Assembly (NCBI GenBank): GCA_964525015.1
Contig: CAZGFY010000007.1
Span: 7,990-71,989, forward strand
DNA: 64,000 nt
Direction: 5' to 3'
From: RGIG3102 sp964525015
Lineage (GTDB): Bacteria; Bacillota; Clostridia; Oscillospirales; Ruminococcaceae
The notes below the pieces were generated by a model. The model had not been told where the DNA came from. It ran no database searches and saw only the letters and a program-made list of their open reading frames with translations. Within the stretch, counting starts at the first letter, position 1. Each line of letters starts with the position of its first letter. Below are positions 26,295 to 34,728 of the stretch, piece by piece. Position numbers and translations under genes: made by a program.

Positions 26295-26337
26295 AAAAAT
26301 GCAATGTGTAATCATAATATCACATTGCATTTTTATT
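26295..26337 (+). terminator. Intrinsic terminator after GGDEF gene
   Basis: AAAAATGCAATGTG (26295-26308) pairs with CACATTGCATTTTT (26321-26334), 12-base loop. Confidence 0.88.
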
Positions 26338-26515
26338 ATTAATAAAATATTCATAGATTAGCAATTTATTTATAAATTTGATAATATATAATTAAGATAT
26401 AAACTCACTAAACTCTTTTAATTAAAAGTATCTTTTAAGATTAAAAATTTATTTATATTTTAATTAAAGGTATTTAGTTTACTCATTTAATATTATAGAA
26501 AGGCTGGGAGTTAGT

Positions 26516-26761
26516 ATGAAAGGTATAACATTTGATTTGCAAATAAGGGTAGCGCTTATAATTGGTGTGATTGGTTTTATTATGGCAATTGTAACACAGA
26601 ATAGTATAGTTTTAAATTTAGCTTGTGTATTTTATGGTATGATGTTTGTAACTAATCCTGTTGTGCCAGATATAATGCTAAAATACAAGAATTCACAAAG
26701 AATGGTTAGATTATTTGGGGTTATAATTGTTGCACTAGCTATTTTAATTAAATTTAATTAG
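26516..26761 (+). CDS. Small hydrophobic membrane protein, unknown
   Basis: An 81-residue protein with three hydrophobic stretches (about 9-27, 30-47 and 60-78), so a small membrane protein. An AGAAAGGCTGGGAG site before the ATG and a terminator right after the stop support it being real. No family recognised. The 180-bp gap upstream is AT-rich and holds nothing else I can identify. Confidence 0.65.
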   Translation: MKGITFDLQIRVALIIGVIGFIMAIVTQNSIVLNLACVFYGMMFVTNPVVPDIMLKYKNSQRMVRLFGVIIVALAILIKFN

Positions 26762-26771
26762 ATTTTAAATT

Positions 26772-26803
26772 AAAAAATCCGATTTTTAAAAATCGGATTT
26801 TTT
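26772..26803. terminator. Bidirectional intrinsic terminator
   Basis: A perfect 32-bp palindrome (AAAAAATCCGATTTTT and its complement), shared by the converging genes at 26516-26761 and 26813-27922. Confidence 0.9.
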
Positions 26804-26812
26804 AGTTATAGA

Positions 26813-27922
26813 TTAATCATTAAATAAATTGATTTTAGGAATATCTCTATCATTAACAAAGGTTTCGGTATTGTATAAAAATAATATATTTGTAAAATCT
26901 TCTTTTTTTATTATAGCATCAAGCCCTTCGTTTAAATATCGTAAATCAATAACGTGTATTTTAGCAAAATCTTCAGTTAAAAAAGGAACAAAAGAATTTG
27001 CATAGCTATCTTTAATAACTAATATACTACCCTCGCCATTGCCTTGGATTTCAGAATATCCAGCATTACCTCTTAAAAACATTGAATATTTATCACGAGT
27101 TTCAAGTTTTTCGATTTCATAAATACTATCAGTGTTTTCGCCGATAGTTATCATAGCATTATTCTCTATATAGCTTAAAGTATCAGGGATAACATTAAAT
27201 GATTTTGCTTTAGAATAGTGCGTACCTAAAAAGTTTTCAACATTTATTAGTTCCGTTGTCGATAAATCACGGGGCTCTCTATTAATACTAAGCATATAAT
27301 CACTATATGCATAATATGCACCAAGAGTTGTCCAGTGATGATCGGTGCGATAGTAGATGTATTCATCATTCTTACTTTGAAGTAAGGCTAGTAAATCGAT
27401 TGAATTTTCTTTTGGGATAATATTGTAAACAGTATCAAGAACTAGCTGATTATCAATAACTGGTGAATGAGATTTAACGTTTTCAATCATAACACCAGGT
27501 GCTGTTGGTGCAAGTGCAACAATTATATTTCTATCGGAGTGTCTTTTAATAAATTCATTGATAGCATTAGCATTTTTATTAGTTAGCTCTAAATCAAGAC
27601 TGCTCATTTTTGTGAACATATATCCATCAGTTCCATAAACAATATTATTGTTTTCACCTTTTAAAAGAAGTGATTCCGAAACGCTTTTAAGTGAAATCCA
27701 GCTATTTCTTAAAATGAAATGGTCAGTTGTGAATTCTTCGATTTTTGGGGTGTATTCGTTCTCGATTAAATCATTTAAAGAGAATTTAGGGAAATCAGAA
27801 AGCTCTCTATTTTCAAGCTCAGAACGCTCATAAGTAGGAGAAAATAAATCCATAACACTAATTGCATAAAGTAAAGCTGCAAAAAAGATAATCAAAGGAT
27901 ATTTTTTTAAAGTTTGTATCAT
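26813..27922 (-). CDS. DHHW family protein (AlgX/DltD-like, partner of MBOAT)
   Basis: A 369-residue extracytoplasmic protein with one N-terminal anchor helix (LIIFFAALLYAISVMDLF). It carries YRTDHHWTTLGAYYAY (about residues 190-205), the motif that names the DHHW family, and VIKDSYANSFVPFL, a GDSL-like SGNH block with an Asp-Ser pair. Proteins of this type take an acyl group moved across the membrane by MBOAT and place it on an envelope polymer. It lies 18 bp downstream of the MBOAT gene and is translated from AAAGGAGG. The polymer (teichoic acid, exopolysaccharide) is unknown. Confidence 0.85.
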   Translation of the reverse strand: MIQTLKKYPLIIFFAALLYAISVMDLFSPTYERSELENRELSDFPKFSLNDLIENEYTPKIEEFTTDHFILRNSWISLKSVSESLLLKGENNNIVYGTDGYMFTKMSSLDLELTNKNANAINEFIKRHSDRNIIVALAPTAPGVMIENVKSHSPVIDNQLVLDTVYNIIPKENSIDLLALLQSKNDEYIYYRTDHHWTTLGAYYAYSDYMLSINREPRDLSTTELINVENFLGTHYSKAKSFNVIPDTLSYIENNAMITIGENTDSIYEIEKLETRDKYSMFLRGNAGYSEIQGNGEGSILVIKDSYANSFVPFLTEDFAKIHVIDLRYLNEGLDAIIKKEDFTNILFLYNTETFVNDRDIPKINLFND

Positions 27923-27940
27923 ATAAATTTCCTCCTTTAA

Positions 27941-29323
27941 TTAAAATCTAAAATAAATAAATGGGTTATAGCTAGAATCTACAAGATATGCGATTGATAT
28001 AAAGAATATAAAGGTTAAAACAATTCCCATAACTATATTATTATCTTTGTATTTCTCATAAAATTTCATTGGAAGTGTTGTAGATAATAATACACCAATC
28101 ACAATACTAATAATATAGCTAGAGAAATAATAAGTAGCACTAATACCATTAGTAGGGATAAATAATCTAGCAATAAAGGTTTGTAGCATTGATAAATCAG
28201 TTATATAAAATAGTGCCCAGCCAACTAAGAATGCAAGAATAGTGTAAACTCGTGCAAATATTTTATGCTTTTCTAAAAAAGATAGTAGGAAAGCTTTTTC
28301 AATAGCTAAAAGGATAAAATAATATAGCCCCCAAAGTATAAAGTTCCAATCGGCACCATGCCAAAAACCTGTTAAAAACCACACAACAAGCATATTAAAA
28401 ACCTGTCTTTTAAGGCCTTTTCTATTACCACCTAGTGGGATATAAACATACTCTCTAAACCATCCACCTAAAGTCATATGCCATCTTCTCCAAAATTCAG
28501 TGATACTTTTTGAAATATAAGGCAGATTAAAGTTTTGAGGGAAATCAAAGCCAAGCATCTTGCCCAGCCCGATTGCCATTAATGAGTAGCCAGAGAAATC
28601 AAAATAAATTTGAAGTGCATAAGCTATAATTCCAAGCCAAGCAAGTGGAGTTGAGATATTATCAAATCCTAAAAGCTCGATATCCGTCCATAAAGCGCCA
28701 ACATTATTAGCAATTAAAACTTTTTTTCCAAGGCCGAATATAAATAGCTTTATCCCTTCGTTTATCCCATCAAGGGTTATTCTATTTTTATTATTATTTA
28801 ATTTTTCGTTTATATCAGTGTATTTAACGATAGGCCCTGCTATTAACTGCGGAAACATTGTTACAAAGGCAGAAAAATTGATAATATTTTTTTCAGCTTT
28901 TACCTTACCACAGTATACATCAATAGTATATGACATTGTTTGGAAGGTGTAAAAAGAAATGCCAAGTGGCAGAGTGATTTTAAGTAAGTCAAAATCTGTT
29001 CCAGCAAAGGTATTTAAATTAGTAAGGAAGAAATCGGTGTATTTGAAAAATAAAAGCATTCCTAAATTAAAAACCATAGAAAAAAGCAGTGCAAATTTTC
29101 TAATATTTTGTTTATCAGAATTTTTTTCAATAACCTGTCCACAAGTAAAATCAACTATTGTGCTAGCTAGCATAATAGGAAAGTACTTAACCTCTCCCCA
29201 AGAGTAGAATATTAAACTGAATATTGTTATTGTAACATTCTTATATTTATATGGAAGAATGTAGTAGAGCAAAAGAACAATAGGCAAAAACCTAAAAATA
29301 AAAAATATATTACTAAAAACCAA
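27941..29323 (-). CDS. MBOAT family O-acyltransferase (AlgI/DltB type)
   Basis: A 460-residue polytopic membrane protein. Recognition motifs are LIAGPIVKYTDI, FWRRWHMTLGGWFREYVYIPLGGNRKG and the catalytic-His segment WFLTGFWHGADWNFILWG. These are diagnostic for the AlgI/PatA/DltB branch. It transfers acyl (often acetyl) groups from a cytoplasmic donor across the membrane for modification of a surface polymer. The start is TTG at 29323, with GTGAGGT seven bases upstream. It forms an operon with the DHHW gene; a DUF4358 lipoprotein is immediately upstream. Confidence 0.92.
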   Translation of the reverse strand: MVFSNIFFIFRFLPIVLLLYYILPYKYKNVTITIFSLIFYSWGEVKYFPIMLASTIVDFTCGQVIEKNSDKQNIRKFALLFSMVFNLGMLLFFKYTDFFLTNLNTFAGTDFDLLKITLPLGISFYTFQTMSYTIDVYCGKVKAEKNIINFSAFVTMFPQLIAGPIVKYTDINEKLNNNKNRITLDGINEGIKLFIFGLGKKVLIANNVGALWTDIELLGFDNISTPLAWLGIIAYALQIYFDFSGYSLMAIGLGKMLGFDFPQNFNLPYISKSITEFWRRWHMTLGGWFREYVYIPLGGNRKGLKRQVFNMLVVWFLTGFWHGADWNFILWGLYYFILLAIEKAFLLSFLEKHKIFARVYTILAFLVGWALFYITDLSMLQTFIARLFIPTNGISATYYFSSYIISIVIGVLLSTTLPMKFYEKYKDNNIVMGIVLTFIFFISIAYLVDSSYNPFIYFRF

Positions 29324-29350
29324 AACGGTACCTCACTTAATTTTAATATT

Positions 29351-29381
29351 TAAAAAGACGGAGAAAAAACTCCGTCCTTTA
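29351..29381 (-). terminator. Terminator/attenuator between DUF4358 and MBOAT genes
   Basis: On the minus strand GGACGGAG-type arm pairs with CTCCGTCTTT around a six-base T loop, followed by TTTTTA. Transcription from the DUF4358 gene would largely stop here. Confidence 0.75.
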
Positions 29382-29389
29382 TTATACTA

Positions 29390-29974
29390 TTATTTAAAGA
29401 ATTCATCAATAGCTATATCGATATTTTCATAAACTTCATCAATATTTACTTCTGTATTATCAGCTAAATCAACAGCTACAACAAATATAACATAATTACC
29501 CTTAGAAACAATCCTTGCATTTTCAATTTTTTCAAATAGACTAGGGAAATCAGCAGCGTATAATTCTTGTGAAGATATTAGATAATCTTTATAATCATTT
29601 AAAATAGTTTCAACTTCGCCAGCTTTTCCTTCATTTGCTTCCACAACTAAGTTTATACCAGCACCAGGCTCTAGTTTTAGTATTGTTCCAGCAAATGATT
29701 TATATAAAGATGAATCTAATCCCATAACCACTAGATTATCTTCAACCATAGCAGCAGTGTAATCATTCATAACATTTGCAGTGTTAATTGCAGCGAGTGC
29801 ATCATTCACATCGTATGGTGAATCTTGAGTGGTTTCTGTTGCATCTTCTGTTTGAGTGCTTTCAGTTGTTGTTTGCGTTGTATCTTCGCTAGTTGTTTCT
29901 TCTTCAGAGGAAGAGCAAGCAGTTAACGTTAAAAGCATAGTAGCCACAAGGCTAAGTGCAATAAATTTTTTCAT
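29390..29974 (-). CDS. DUF4358 domain lipoprotein
   Basis: A 194-residue lipoprotein: MKKFIALSLVATMLLTLTAC with Cys20 as the lipidated residue, then a Thr/Glu-rich linker (about 21-50) and a DUF4358-type domain (about 55-190), with MGLDSSLYKSFAGTILKLEPGA and VSKGNYVIFVVAVD. Start ATG 29974 has AAGGAG upstream; a farther ATG at 30019 lacks a site. DUF4358 proteins are commonly next to MBOAT and DHHW genes in Clostridia, which is the case here, so a role in the same envelope modification is inferred. Biochemical function is unknown. Confidence 0.82.
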   Translation of the reverse strand: MKKFIALSLVATMLLTLTACSSSEEETTSEDTTQTTTESTQTEDATETTQDSPYDVNDALAAINTANVMNDYTAAMVEDNLVVMGLDSSLYKSFAGTILKLEPGAGINLVVEANEGKAGEVETILNDYKDYLISSQELYAADFPSLFEKIENARIVSKGNYVIFVVAVDLADNTEVNIDEVYENIDIAIDEFFK

Positions 29975-30071
29975 ATATTTAAAGGCTCCTTGAATTTTTG
30001 TTATTAATATATTTGGCATATTTAATTATAATATGCACAAAATAAGAAATTTGTAAAAAAATAATATTTAA

Positions 30072-30551
30072 TTAGTTTGCATTATTTTCAATTAAGCTTG
30101 TTTCACTTTCGCCTGAGTATGCATTTAGCATAGCTTGAGTAGCTAAAGCTTTAAAGCTATCAGTTGCATCAGTAGCACCAGCCACAACGTCTATACTATC
30201 AACTGATTCTCCAGCTATAAATTGATTAATTAAATCCTGATTGTATTTTGCAGGATATGTACCTATATGGGCAGCTTCCATTTGAGCTTTATAAGATTCA
30301 TCTTCGCTTTTTAATTCTCCATCTTCATTAAGAGAATCAAAAACAACTTGTGATAATTCACTATCTGTAACTGTAACTTCGATATAATCTTTCCAGCCAA
30401 GAGAGTCGTAATCGCTGAATTCAACACGGTAAGTGCCATCTACTAATTCGATTTCTGAAAGCTCAACATTTGAAATATCAGCACCAGCACAGCCAGTTAA
30501 AAAAGAAACAGATAGTGCAAAAGATGAAACTAAAGTAATAATTTTTTTCAT
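30072..30551 (-). CDS. FMN-binding domain lipoprotein (PplA-like)
   Basis: A 159-residue lipoprotein with signal peptide ending in FLTGC (Cys21). The mature part is one FMN-binding-type domain: GTYRVEFSDYDSLGWKDYIEVTV, then MEAAHIGTYPAKYNQDLI and SIDVVAGATDATDSFKAL. The segment DVVAGATDAT resembles the flavinylation motif recognised by ApbE, with the Thr as attachment site. In Listeria the related PplA carries electrons to extracellular acceptors. No apbE or NDH-type gene is in this window, so electron transfer is inferred. The gene diverges from the Gx transporter-groESL unit. Confidence 0.78.
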   Translation of the reverse strand: MKKIITLVSSFALSVSFLTGCAGADISNVELSEIELVDGTYRVEFSDYDSLGWKDYIEVTVTDSELSQVVFDSLNEDGELKSEDESYKAQMEAAHIGTYPAKYNQDLINQFIAGESVDSIDVVAGATDATDSFKALATQAMLNAYSGESETSLIENNAN

Positions 30552-30663
30552 AATATAGTAATTCCTTTGTTAGAATATTTTTATTTGTAAATTTAGTGTA
30601 AAAAATACACTGCTAATATTATATATTTTTTAACAAAAAAAGTCAATTTTTTAACAGTGTTTT

Positions 30664-30687
30664 GTAATAAAAGCGTAACTTTATTAC
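30664..30687. promoter_or_regulatory. Inverted repeat between FMN lipoprotein and Gx transporter genes
   Basis: GTAATAAA (30664-30671) and TTTATTAC (30680-30687) around an 8-bp centre, a likely dimeric repressor site in the 274-bp divergent region. It is 40 bp upstream of the rightward promoter. The regulator is unknown. Confidence 0.4.
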
Positions 30688-30727
30688 CACAAACTATAAT
30701 ATATAGCACAAACAAATGCCGTAAAGC

Positions 30728-30756
30728 TTGACATAATGCCCTAAAAAAATTAAAAT
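30728..30756 (+). promoter_or_regulatory. Promoter of Gx transporter-groES-groEL
   Basis: Perfect TTGACA (30728-30733), 17-bp spacer, TAAAAT (30751-30756). It is 70 bp before the first start codon. No CIRCE repeat (TTAGCACTC-N9-GAGTGCTAA) is present here or before groES. Confidence 0.75.
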
Positions 30757-30825
30757 ATTATATAGTTATTATTTTAGCTTAATAAAATAGCTTAAAGAAG
30801 AATTTAATAAAGAATTGAGTGTAAG

Positions 30826-31323
30826 ATGAGAAAAACAAAAAAAATCACAACAATTGCAATGCTTTTTGCATTAGCTATGGTGCTATCGCTTTTTGAGGGG
30901 ATGATTGTGCCATTATTTGCTTTGCCTCCAGGGATAAAACTCGGGCTTGCAAATATAGTTGTTATGTATTGTATGGTTTATATAGGATTTTCAAGTGCAT
31001 TACAATTAAATTTATTAAAGGCAATATTTGTGCTTATAACAAGAACTCCAACATCAGGCTTTTTAAGCCTTTTAGGCGGCGTGTTCTCGCTATTGATAAT
31101 GGTCTTATTAAGTAAATTATTAAAAGATAAAATCAACTACTATACTTTATCAGTGTTTGGAGCTTTATTTTTTAATATAGGACAGCTTATAGGTGCATCT
31201 ATTATATTAAGCAGCCCTTTTACGATTTATTATCTTCCAGTTTTGGCTGTTTCAGCAGTGGTAACTGGAATTGTCACGGGTGCAATATTAACTGTTGTAA
31301 TACCAGCATTAAAAAAGTTTTAA
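30826..31323 (+). CDS. Gx transporter family protein (heptaprenyl diphosphate synthase component I family)
   Basis: A 165-residue membrane protein with five or six helices. The N-terminus MRKTKKITTIAMLFALAMVLSLFEGMIVP, then PPGIKLGLANIVVM and LITRTPTSGFLSLLGGVFSLL, are characteristic of PF07456 (Hpre_diP_synt_I), which resembles ECF S-components. In other Firmicutes this family lies beside FMN-binding/NusG-II genes of flavin-based extracellular electron transfer or prenyl-quinone genes. Here the divergent neighbour is an FMN-binding lipoprotein, which fits. The substrate is unproven. The start is ATG 30826; the nearest upstream purine-rich stretch (GAGTGTAAG) is weak as a binding site. groES follows after 30 bp. 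Confidence 0.82.
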   Translation: MRKTKKITTIAMLFALAMVLSLFEGMIVPLFALPPGIKLGLANIVVMYCMVYIGFSSALQLNLLKAIFVLITRTPTSGFLSLLGGVFSLLIMVLLSKLLKDKINYYTLSVFGALFFNIGQLIGASIILSSPFTIYYLPVLAVSAVVTGIVTGAILTVVIPALKKF

Positions 31324-31353
31324 ATTAAATATAATATAAAGGAGTATTAAATT

Positions 31354-31641
31354 ATGAATATCAAGCCATTATTTGATAAGGTGGTTTTAAAACCAGCTAA
31401 AAAACAAGAAACAAGCAAAAGTGGGATAATATTATCTTCACAAGCTCAAGAAACACCAGACTTTTTAGAAGTTGTTGCTGTTGGAGAGGGTAAAATAATT
31501 GATGGAGCATTAGTTCCAGTTAGCGTTAAAGTTGGAGATAAGGTGCTAATGGCAAAATATACAGGTACACAAGTTAAGCTTGAAAATGATGAATACACAA
31601 TCGTTTCTCAAGATGATATTTTAGCAGTTATAGAGGATTAA
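31354..31641 (+). CDS. groES: Co-chaperonin GroES
   Basis: A 95-residue Hsp10. MNIKPLFDKVVLKPAKKQETSKSGIILSS contains the mobile loop that binds GroEL, and GDKVLMAKYTGTQVKLENDEYTIVSQDDILAVIED is the usual C-terminal half. Length is normal. AAAGGAG precedes the ATG. It is 30 bp after the Gx transporter gene and 27 bp before groEL, and no separate promoter or CIRCE operator is seen before it. Confidence 0.97.
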   Translation: MNIKPLFDKVVLKPAKKQETSKSGIILSSQAQETPDFLEVVAVGEGKIIDGALVPVSVKVGDKVLMAKYTGTQVKLENDEYTIVSQDDILAVIED

Positions 31642-31668
31642 TATATAGTATAAAAGGAGAATATTAAA

Positions 31669-33306
31669 ATGGCAAAAAAAATGTTATACGGTCAAGATGC
31701 TAGAGAGAGTTTGCAAAAAGGAATTAACACTCTTGCAGACACAGTTAAAATAACACTGGGTCCAAAAGGGAGAAATGTTGTTTTAGATAGAAAATTCGGT
31801 TCACCACTTGTTACAAACGATGGCGTTACAATTGCAAAAGAAATCGAAGTGCGTGATGCTTTTGAAAATATGGGTGCACAAATGCTACGCGAAGTTGCAA
31901 CAAGAACAAACGATGCAGCAGGTGATGGCACAACAACTGCAACTGTTTTAGCTCAAAGCCTTGTTACAGAAGGAATGAAAAACGTTGCAGCTGGAGCAAA
32001 TCCTATGGATTTAAAAAGAGGTATAGCAAAAGCTTGTGAAGTTGCAGTTGGGGCTGTTGTTGAAAATTCACAGGAAGTATTAAGCAGTGAAGATATTAAA
32101 AGAGTTGCAACTGTTTCAGCTCAAGATGAATATGTTGGCGAATTAATCGCTGATACTATGGAAAAAGTTAGCCGTGAAGGTGTTATCACAATTGAAGAAT
32201 CAAAAACAGCTGAAACTTATTCAGAAGTAGTTGAAGGAATGCAATTTGATAGAGGATATATCACGCCATATATGGTTACAGATTCTGAAAAAATGGAAGC
32301 TGTTATTGATGATGCTTTAATTTTAATCACTGATAAAAAAATCTCATCAATCCAAGAAATTTTACCAATACTTGAAGAAATCGTTCAAACTGGTAAAAAA
32401 TTAGTTATTATAGCAGAAGAAATTGAAGGGGAAGCACTTTCAACAATTATTCTAAATAAAATTAGAGGCACTTTCACTTGCGTGGCTGTTAAAGCGCCTG
32501 GATTTGGAGATAGAAGAAAAGAAATGCTGCTAGATATAGCTATTTTAACAGATGGTACTGTTGTTAGCGAAGAATTAGGATATGATTTAAAAGAAACAAC
32601 AACTGCTATGCTAGGAAGAGCAAGACAGGTTAGAATTAATAAAGAAACAACAACTATCGTTGATGGCGCTGGCGATAAAAAAGAAATTGAAGATAGAGTT
32701 ATGCAAATTAAATCACAAATTGCAACTGCAACTTCTGATTTTGATAAAGAAAAACTTCAAGAACGCCTAGCAAAACTCGCTGGTGGCGTTGCAGTATTAA
32801 AAGTTGGTGCTCCAACAGAAGTTGAAATGAAAGATAAAAAACTAAGAATTGAAGATGCCCTTTCAGCAACAAAAGCAGCAGTTGAAGAAGGAATTGTTGC
32901 AGGTGGTGGCACTGCTTTAATCAACACTATTCCAAAAGTTAGAGAATTAGTTGACACTCTTTCAGGAGATGAAAAAACAGGGGCTAAAATCCTACTTCGT
33001 GCTCTAGAAGAGCCAGTTCGCCAAATTGCAAAAAATGCAGGACTTGAAGGAAGCGTTATTATAAACGAAATCTTAAAGAAAAACGAAGTGAATTATGGTT
33101 TTGATGCTCAAAATGAAATTTATACTGATATGCTAGTTCAAGGAATAGTAGACCCAACTAAGGTTACTCGTTCGGCACTTCAAAATGCTTCAAGCGTTGC
33201 TGCAATGGTGCTAACAACTGAGGCATTAGTTGCGGATGATGAAACCCCAGAAGAAAAAGCCGCTGCTGCAAGTATGGCAGGAATGGGTGGAATGGGCGGA
33301 TATTAA
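31669..33306 (+). CDS. groEL: Chaperonin GroEL
   Basis: A 545-residue Hsp60 chaperonin. GPKGRNVVLDRKFGSPLVTNDGVTIAKEI and AGDGTTTATVLAQSLV are the ATP-binding segments (Asp-Gly-Thr-Thr-Thr), VEEGIVAGGGTALIN is the conserved C-terminal ATP site, and the tail ends in GGMGGMGGY. Complete and of normal length, with AAAAGGAG before the ATG. It forms the double-ring folding chamber with GroES. Confidence 0.98.
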   Translation: MAKKMLYGQDARESLQKGINTLADTVKITLGPKGRNVVLDRKFGSPLVTNDGVTIAKEIEVRDAFENMGAQMLREVATRTNDAAGDGTTTATVLAQSLVTEGMKNVAAGANPMDLKRGIAKACEVAVGAVVENSQEVLSSEDIKRVATVSAQDEYVGELIADTMEKVSREGVITIEESKTAETYSEVVEGMQFDRGYITPYMVTDSEKMEAVIDDALILITDKKISSIQEILPILEEIVQTGKKLVIIAEEIEGEALSTIILNKIRGTFTCVAVKAPGFGDRRKEMLLDIAILTDGTVVSEELGYDLKETTTAMLGRARQVRINKETTTIVDGAGDKKEIEDRVMQIKSQIATATSDFDKEKLQERLAKLAGGVAVLKVGAPTEVEMKDKKLRIEDALSATKAAVEEGIVAGGGTALINTIPKVRELVDTLSGDEKTGAKILLRALEEPVRQIAKNAGLEGSVIINEILKKNEVNYGFDAQNEIYTDMLVQGIVDPTKVTRSALQNASSVAAMVLTTEALVADDETPEEKAAAASMAGMGGMGGY

Positions 33307-33329
33307 AAATCTTTTGATTTTTAATATCC
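33298..33329 (+). other. Perfect 14-bp hairpin over the groEL stop codon
   Basis: GGATATTAAAAATC (33298-33311) pairs fully with GATTTTTAATATCC (33316-33329) around TTTT. The TAA stop lies inside the left arm. No U-run follows. It could protect the transcript 3' end or slow termination; the true terminator is 70 bp further on. Confidence 0.6.
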
Positions 33330-33370
33330 TAGTTTTACTAACAGTAATATTGAAAGAAAAAATAACAAAT

Positions 33371-33420
33371 AAAAAGGCTGTACCAAGCGTTAATATATGC
33401 AAGGTGTAGCCTTTTTGTTG
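33371..33420 (+). terminator. Intrinsic terminator of groESL (bidirectional)
   Basis: AAAAAGGCTGTACC (33371-33384) pairs with GGTGTAGCCTTTTT (33403-33416) with two wobble pairs, followed by GTTG and T-rich sequence; faces the converging peptidase E gene. Confidence 0.8.
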
Positions 33421-33423
33421 TTT

Positions 33424-34110
33424 TTATAAGTATTTATTTAAATTATCATTCAATAGTTCGTGTTTTAATATATTACCATTATCGTTTTTAATAATATAGG
33501 CACGGGATTTATTATCTGATTTAATAATACTGAATTCACCATCGATTTTAGCTAAGGCTGTATTATCTTCTAAAGCAATGCCGATTTCTTGATTAGTTAA
33601 CATTTTATCAAACGTATGATTTTCAATTTCGTTGTAATGAGGGCAATGGGCAAAGTTTAAAAGGCTTAATCCCAAAAATTGATTAGGATAAAGAAAAGCG
33701 CTATAACCCCTGTTAAACCAGCAAAGTGCTCCAGCACTAAGCCCGGATAAAACAATTCCTTTTTCATAAGCTAATTTTAAAAGATTATTAGTGCCAGTAT
33801 TTTGCCACACTTCCATCATTGTATTAACATTCCCGCCACCAACATAGATAATATCAGTGTTTAGAATTTTATCTTTAATTTCATCATAAGATAAATTTTT
33901 ACTAACTAAACACAAACTATCAACAACACAGTTTAAAGCTGTAAAGTGTTTAGAAACACTCTCGATGTACCCTTGTGCATCACTTGAGGCAGTTGGAATG
34001 AATAAGAGTTTTGGTGTTTCTTTTTTTGCTAAACTGACTATAAATTTATCTATTAAAAGCGTTTCGCCTTTTGCAATTTCGCCACCACCAATAGCAACTA
34101 TTTTTCCCAT
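33424..34110 (-). CDS. Peptidase E (S51 family)
   Basis: A 228-residue protein of the S51 dipeptidase E family (class I glutamine amidotransferase-like fold). MGKIVAIGGGEIAKGETLLIDKF is the family start, DIIYVGGGNVNTMMEVW follows, and GLSAGALCWF contains the nucleophile elbow with the catalytic Ser (about residue 123). S51 enzymes cleave Asp-Xaa dipeptides or related N-terminal Asp peptides. AGAAAGGA lies upstream of ATG 34110. Cytoplasmic, no signal peptide. It lies downstream of a GNAT gene on the same strand with 41-bp spacing. Confidence 0.88.
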   Translation of the reverse strand: MGKIVAIGGGEIAKGETLLIDKFIVSLAKKETPKLLFIPTASSDAQGYIESVSKHFTALNCVVDSLCLVSKNLSYDEIKDKILNTDIIYVGGGNVNTMMEVWQNTGTNNLLKLAYEKGIVLSGLSAGALCWFNRGYSAFLYPNQFLGLSLLNFAHCPHYNEIENHTFDKMLTNQEIGIALEDNTALAKIDGEFSIIKSDNKSRAYIIKNDNGNILKHELLNDNLNKYL

Positions 34111-34151
34111 TTTAATAACCAGTCCTTTCTTTGAGCTTTTTGTTTTTATAA

Positions 34152-34646
34152 TTATAAATATAGCTTATAGCTAAATCCAAGCTTTGTTTTTTCTTGTTTA
34201 ATAAAGCCAACGCTCTCAAACATTTTTTGAGAAGCGATGTTGTGCTCGTAAATCTCTTTGATATGAAGAGAAGAGAGTCCAAGTGATTTTCCGTAATCAA
34301 TTAAAGAAAGGATAACTTTTTTACCTATGCCTTTCCTTTGATAAGATATATCACCTATCACAATTGGCATATCTAACTCTGAAAAAGATACATCACCAAT
34401 TGGCAAAAACTCACCATTATCTAATATTTCAATAAAAAATAATTCCATATTTTCGTTAAGATAATTATACATTTGATTTAATTTATCTTTACTATATGGC
34501 TTTTTTACACCATCAACCATAAAAACCGTATCTAAATTTTGATACCATTTAAGTGCGAAACAATGATTTCCATCGTATTTTCTTAATCTTAAATTATCAT
34601 CTATTTTTATAATTTCAATTTTACATTGATTATCATTCACGCACAT
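34152..34646 (-). CDS. GNAT family N-acetyltransferase
   Basis: A 164-residue acetyltransferase. The acetyl-CoA loop is ISYQRKGIGKKVILSLIDYGK (Q/RxxGxG/A type), followed by LGLSSLHIKEIYEHNIASQKMFESVGF, the usual motif B of GNAT. The substrate is unknown. ATG 34646 has an AGAGAGA purine stretch upstream and is taken as start; ATG 34664 is possible but has no site. Likely cotranscribed with peptidase E. Confidence 0.82.
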   Translation of the reverse strand: MCVNDNQCKIEIIKIDDNLRLRKYDGNHCFALKWYQNLDTVFMVDGVKKPYSKDKLNQMYNYLNENMELFFIEILDNGEFLPIGDVSFSELDMPIVIGDISYQRKGIGKKVILSLIDYGKSLGLSSLHIKEIYEHNIASQKMFESVGFIKQEKTKLGFSYKLYL

Positions 34647-34728
34647 ATAGTATCTCTCTTTCATATATCAAATTCAGATAAATTAAACTTATATTTCTTA
34701 GGAAAAAGCTTTTTTAAACCTTTAACAA

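Noticed and set aside
30552..31353. CIRCE heat-shock operator before groES
   Set aside because: Scanned the leader and the transporter upstream region; no TTAGCACTC or GAGTGCTAA repeat. The dyad at 30664-30687 has a different sequence.
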